NCBI RefSeq assembly: GCF_020166515.1
Contig: NZ_JAINZT010000005.1
Location: 248,001 to 312,000, forward strand
DNA length: 64,000 nt
From: Robertkochia flava
GTDB lineage: Bacteria; Bacteroidota; Bacteroidia; Flavobacteriales; Flavobacteriaceae
Direction: 5' to 3'
A program made the translations under genes and the position numbers. Positions 63,521 to 64,000 of the stretch are shown here, in pieces (the first letter of the stretch is position 1; every line of letters starts with the position of its first letter). The notes under the pieces are model-generated. The model did not search any database. It worked only from the letters and a program-made list of their open reading frames with translations, and was not told the origin of the DNA.

Positions 63521-63589
63521 TCATAAGTGCATGATCATTTGGATCATGTGAATAAGTATAAGGGTAAGTAGTTTGATTAAAAAGGTCAT
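63521..63589 (-). CDS. Possible 22-aa hydrophobic peptide
   Basis: A 69-bp frame encodes MTFLIKLLTLILIHMIQMIM and two more residues: one membrane-length hydrophobic segment. It lies alone between two terminators. There is no promoter or homology evidence, so it may be chance. Confidence 0.25.
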   Translation of the reverse strand: MTFLIKLLTLILIHMIQMIMHL

Positions 63590-63770
63590 TGTGTTTTAAG
63601 CATTAGGTGAAACAATAGTTTATCATACTGTGTTCGGAATGCATTGCCCTCTCGGCCGATCTAAAAAATTTTAAGGGCATGCAGGTTTCAGATTTCAAGT
63701 ATGTTTATTGAAGCTATATATTTCACCCATTACTTCCAAAACGCTTGATTTTACAGGGGTTCCCGGGTCA

Positions 63771-63805
63771 AAAAAAACACCTGGATCAAAATCAGGTGTT
63801 TTTTT
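63771..63805. terminator. Bidirectional terminator
   Basis: A perfect 13-bp stem (A7-CACCTG and CAGGTG-T7) with a 9-nt loop lies 34 bp beyond the stop codon of the partial gene at the window end. Confidence 0.92.
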
Positions 63806-63838
63806 AAGTATGAGAAAATCAGATTTACAGGGGTTGGT

Positions 63839-64000
63839 TTACTGTTGCTTGGTGGTGATCAGGATCGCATTGGGCTTCCCGTATTTTTCCTGAGCCTGTT
63901 CCCCTTTAAGAACTTCCATTTCTTCAATGGTTTTCGCGTCCAGGTTGTTGAGCTCTTTTTCAGAGACTCTTTTCCCGTTAATACTTACTGCTGTCGTTGC
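63839..64000 (-). CDS. TonB-plug-like protein, 3' end only
   Basis: The last 53 codons of a gene that enters from beyond position 64000 are present: SINGKRVSEKELNNLDAKTI, then EEMEVLKGEQAQEKYGKPNA and ILITTKQQ. The pattern V-I-NGK-x-V-S-x-x-E-L-x-x-L-x-x-x-x-I-E-x-x-x-V-L-K-G-x-x-A-x-x-K-Y-G is the C-terminal part of TonB plug-like domains found at the end of many Bacteroidota proteins, including M56/BlaR1-type peptidases. The main part lies outside the window. Confidence 0.75.
   Translation of the reverse strand, partial: ATTAVSINGKRVSEKELNNLDAKTIEEMEVLKGEQAQEKYGKPNAILITTKQQ

Larger units (their letters stand above)
63362..63838. other. Intergenic region with small elements
   Basis: This 477-bp stretch has two terminators (63428-63457 and 63771-63805) and one possible 22-codon frame (63521-63589). 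A plus-strand frame from 63708 crosses a terminator and is not credible. Nothing else was recognised. Confidence 0.5.

Noticed and set aside
63708-63893. Plus-strand frame of 61 codons
   Set aside because: It crosses a perfect 13-bp terminator stem and is antisense to the partial gene at the window end.

Overview
The window looks like a chromosomal segment of a Bacteroidota bacterium, most likely a member of the Flavobacteriaceae. The signs are: a tmRNA whose tag reads GENNYALAA; promoters of the TTG-N17-23-TAnnTTTG type and few Shine-Dalgarno sequences; a protein with SprB-like repeats and a type IX secretion (T9SS) C-terminal sorting domain; TonB-dependent receptor parts; many lipoproteins with K/D/E-rich residues after the lipid-bearing Cys; and typical flavobacterial neighbours (DUF6048-DUF6452-rlmD, CCC-motif/DUF2752, zapA-ncRNA-rny). 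No phage, insertion sequence, CRISPR array or tRNA was recognised.

Layout. 1-1018: non-coding DNA with a 15-unit heptamer minisatellite, two copies of a hairpin-bearing repeat and the tmRNA gene. 1.1-13.3 kb: housekeeping and envelope genes (an alanine/saccharopine dehydrogenase-like enzyme, a LysR regulator, HdeD-like and DUF502-like membrane proteins, a DUF481 outer-membrane protein, two lipoproteins, a TlpA-like thioredoxin lipoprotein, kdsA, typA). 13.7-24.7 kb: an operon of three very large exported proteins (1586, 689 and 1379 aa), the last carrying a T9SS sorting domain. 24.9-25.5 kb: a hemolysin III-type membrane protein. 25.5-32.8 kb: three tandem paralogous surface lipoproteins with Ig-like modules, two of which share a 236-bp block at about 97% identity. 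32.9-44.3 kb: metabolic and RNA-modification genes (ZIP transporter, methyltransferases, rlmD), small envelope proteins, a membrane-linked AraC regulator and peptidases. 44.7-51.6 kb: ornithine aminotransferase, small membrane proteins, an Smr protein, a Ca-binding-repeat lipoprotein, cysteine desulfurase and a DUF418 protein. 51.7-56.5 kb: an apparent operon of M23 peptidase, TonB-dependent receptor and a CsgG/LpoB-like protein. 56.7-59.1 kb: a ZapB-like coiled coil, zapA, a structured RNA resembling 6S RNA, and rny. 59.2-61.6 kb: two tandem Kelch lipoproteins. 61.6-64 kb: a D-lactate dehydrogenase-like enzyme, apt, a 51-aa conserved gene, and the 3' end of a TonB-plug-like gene running off the window.

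The core genes are ordinary. The parts most likely to hold undescribed biology are the 11-kb three-gene secreted operon with a palindrome in its putative promoter, and the neighbouring tandem lipoprotein operon. Both encode long, modular, beta-rich proteins destined for the cell surface. I could not assign a molecular function to either.
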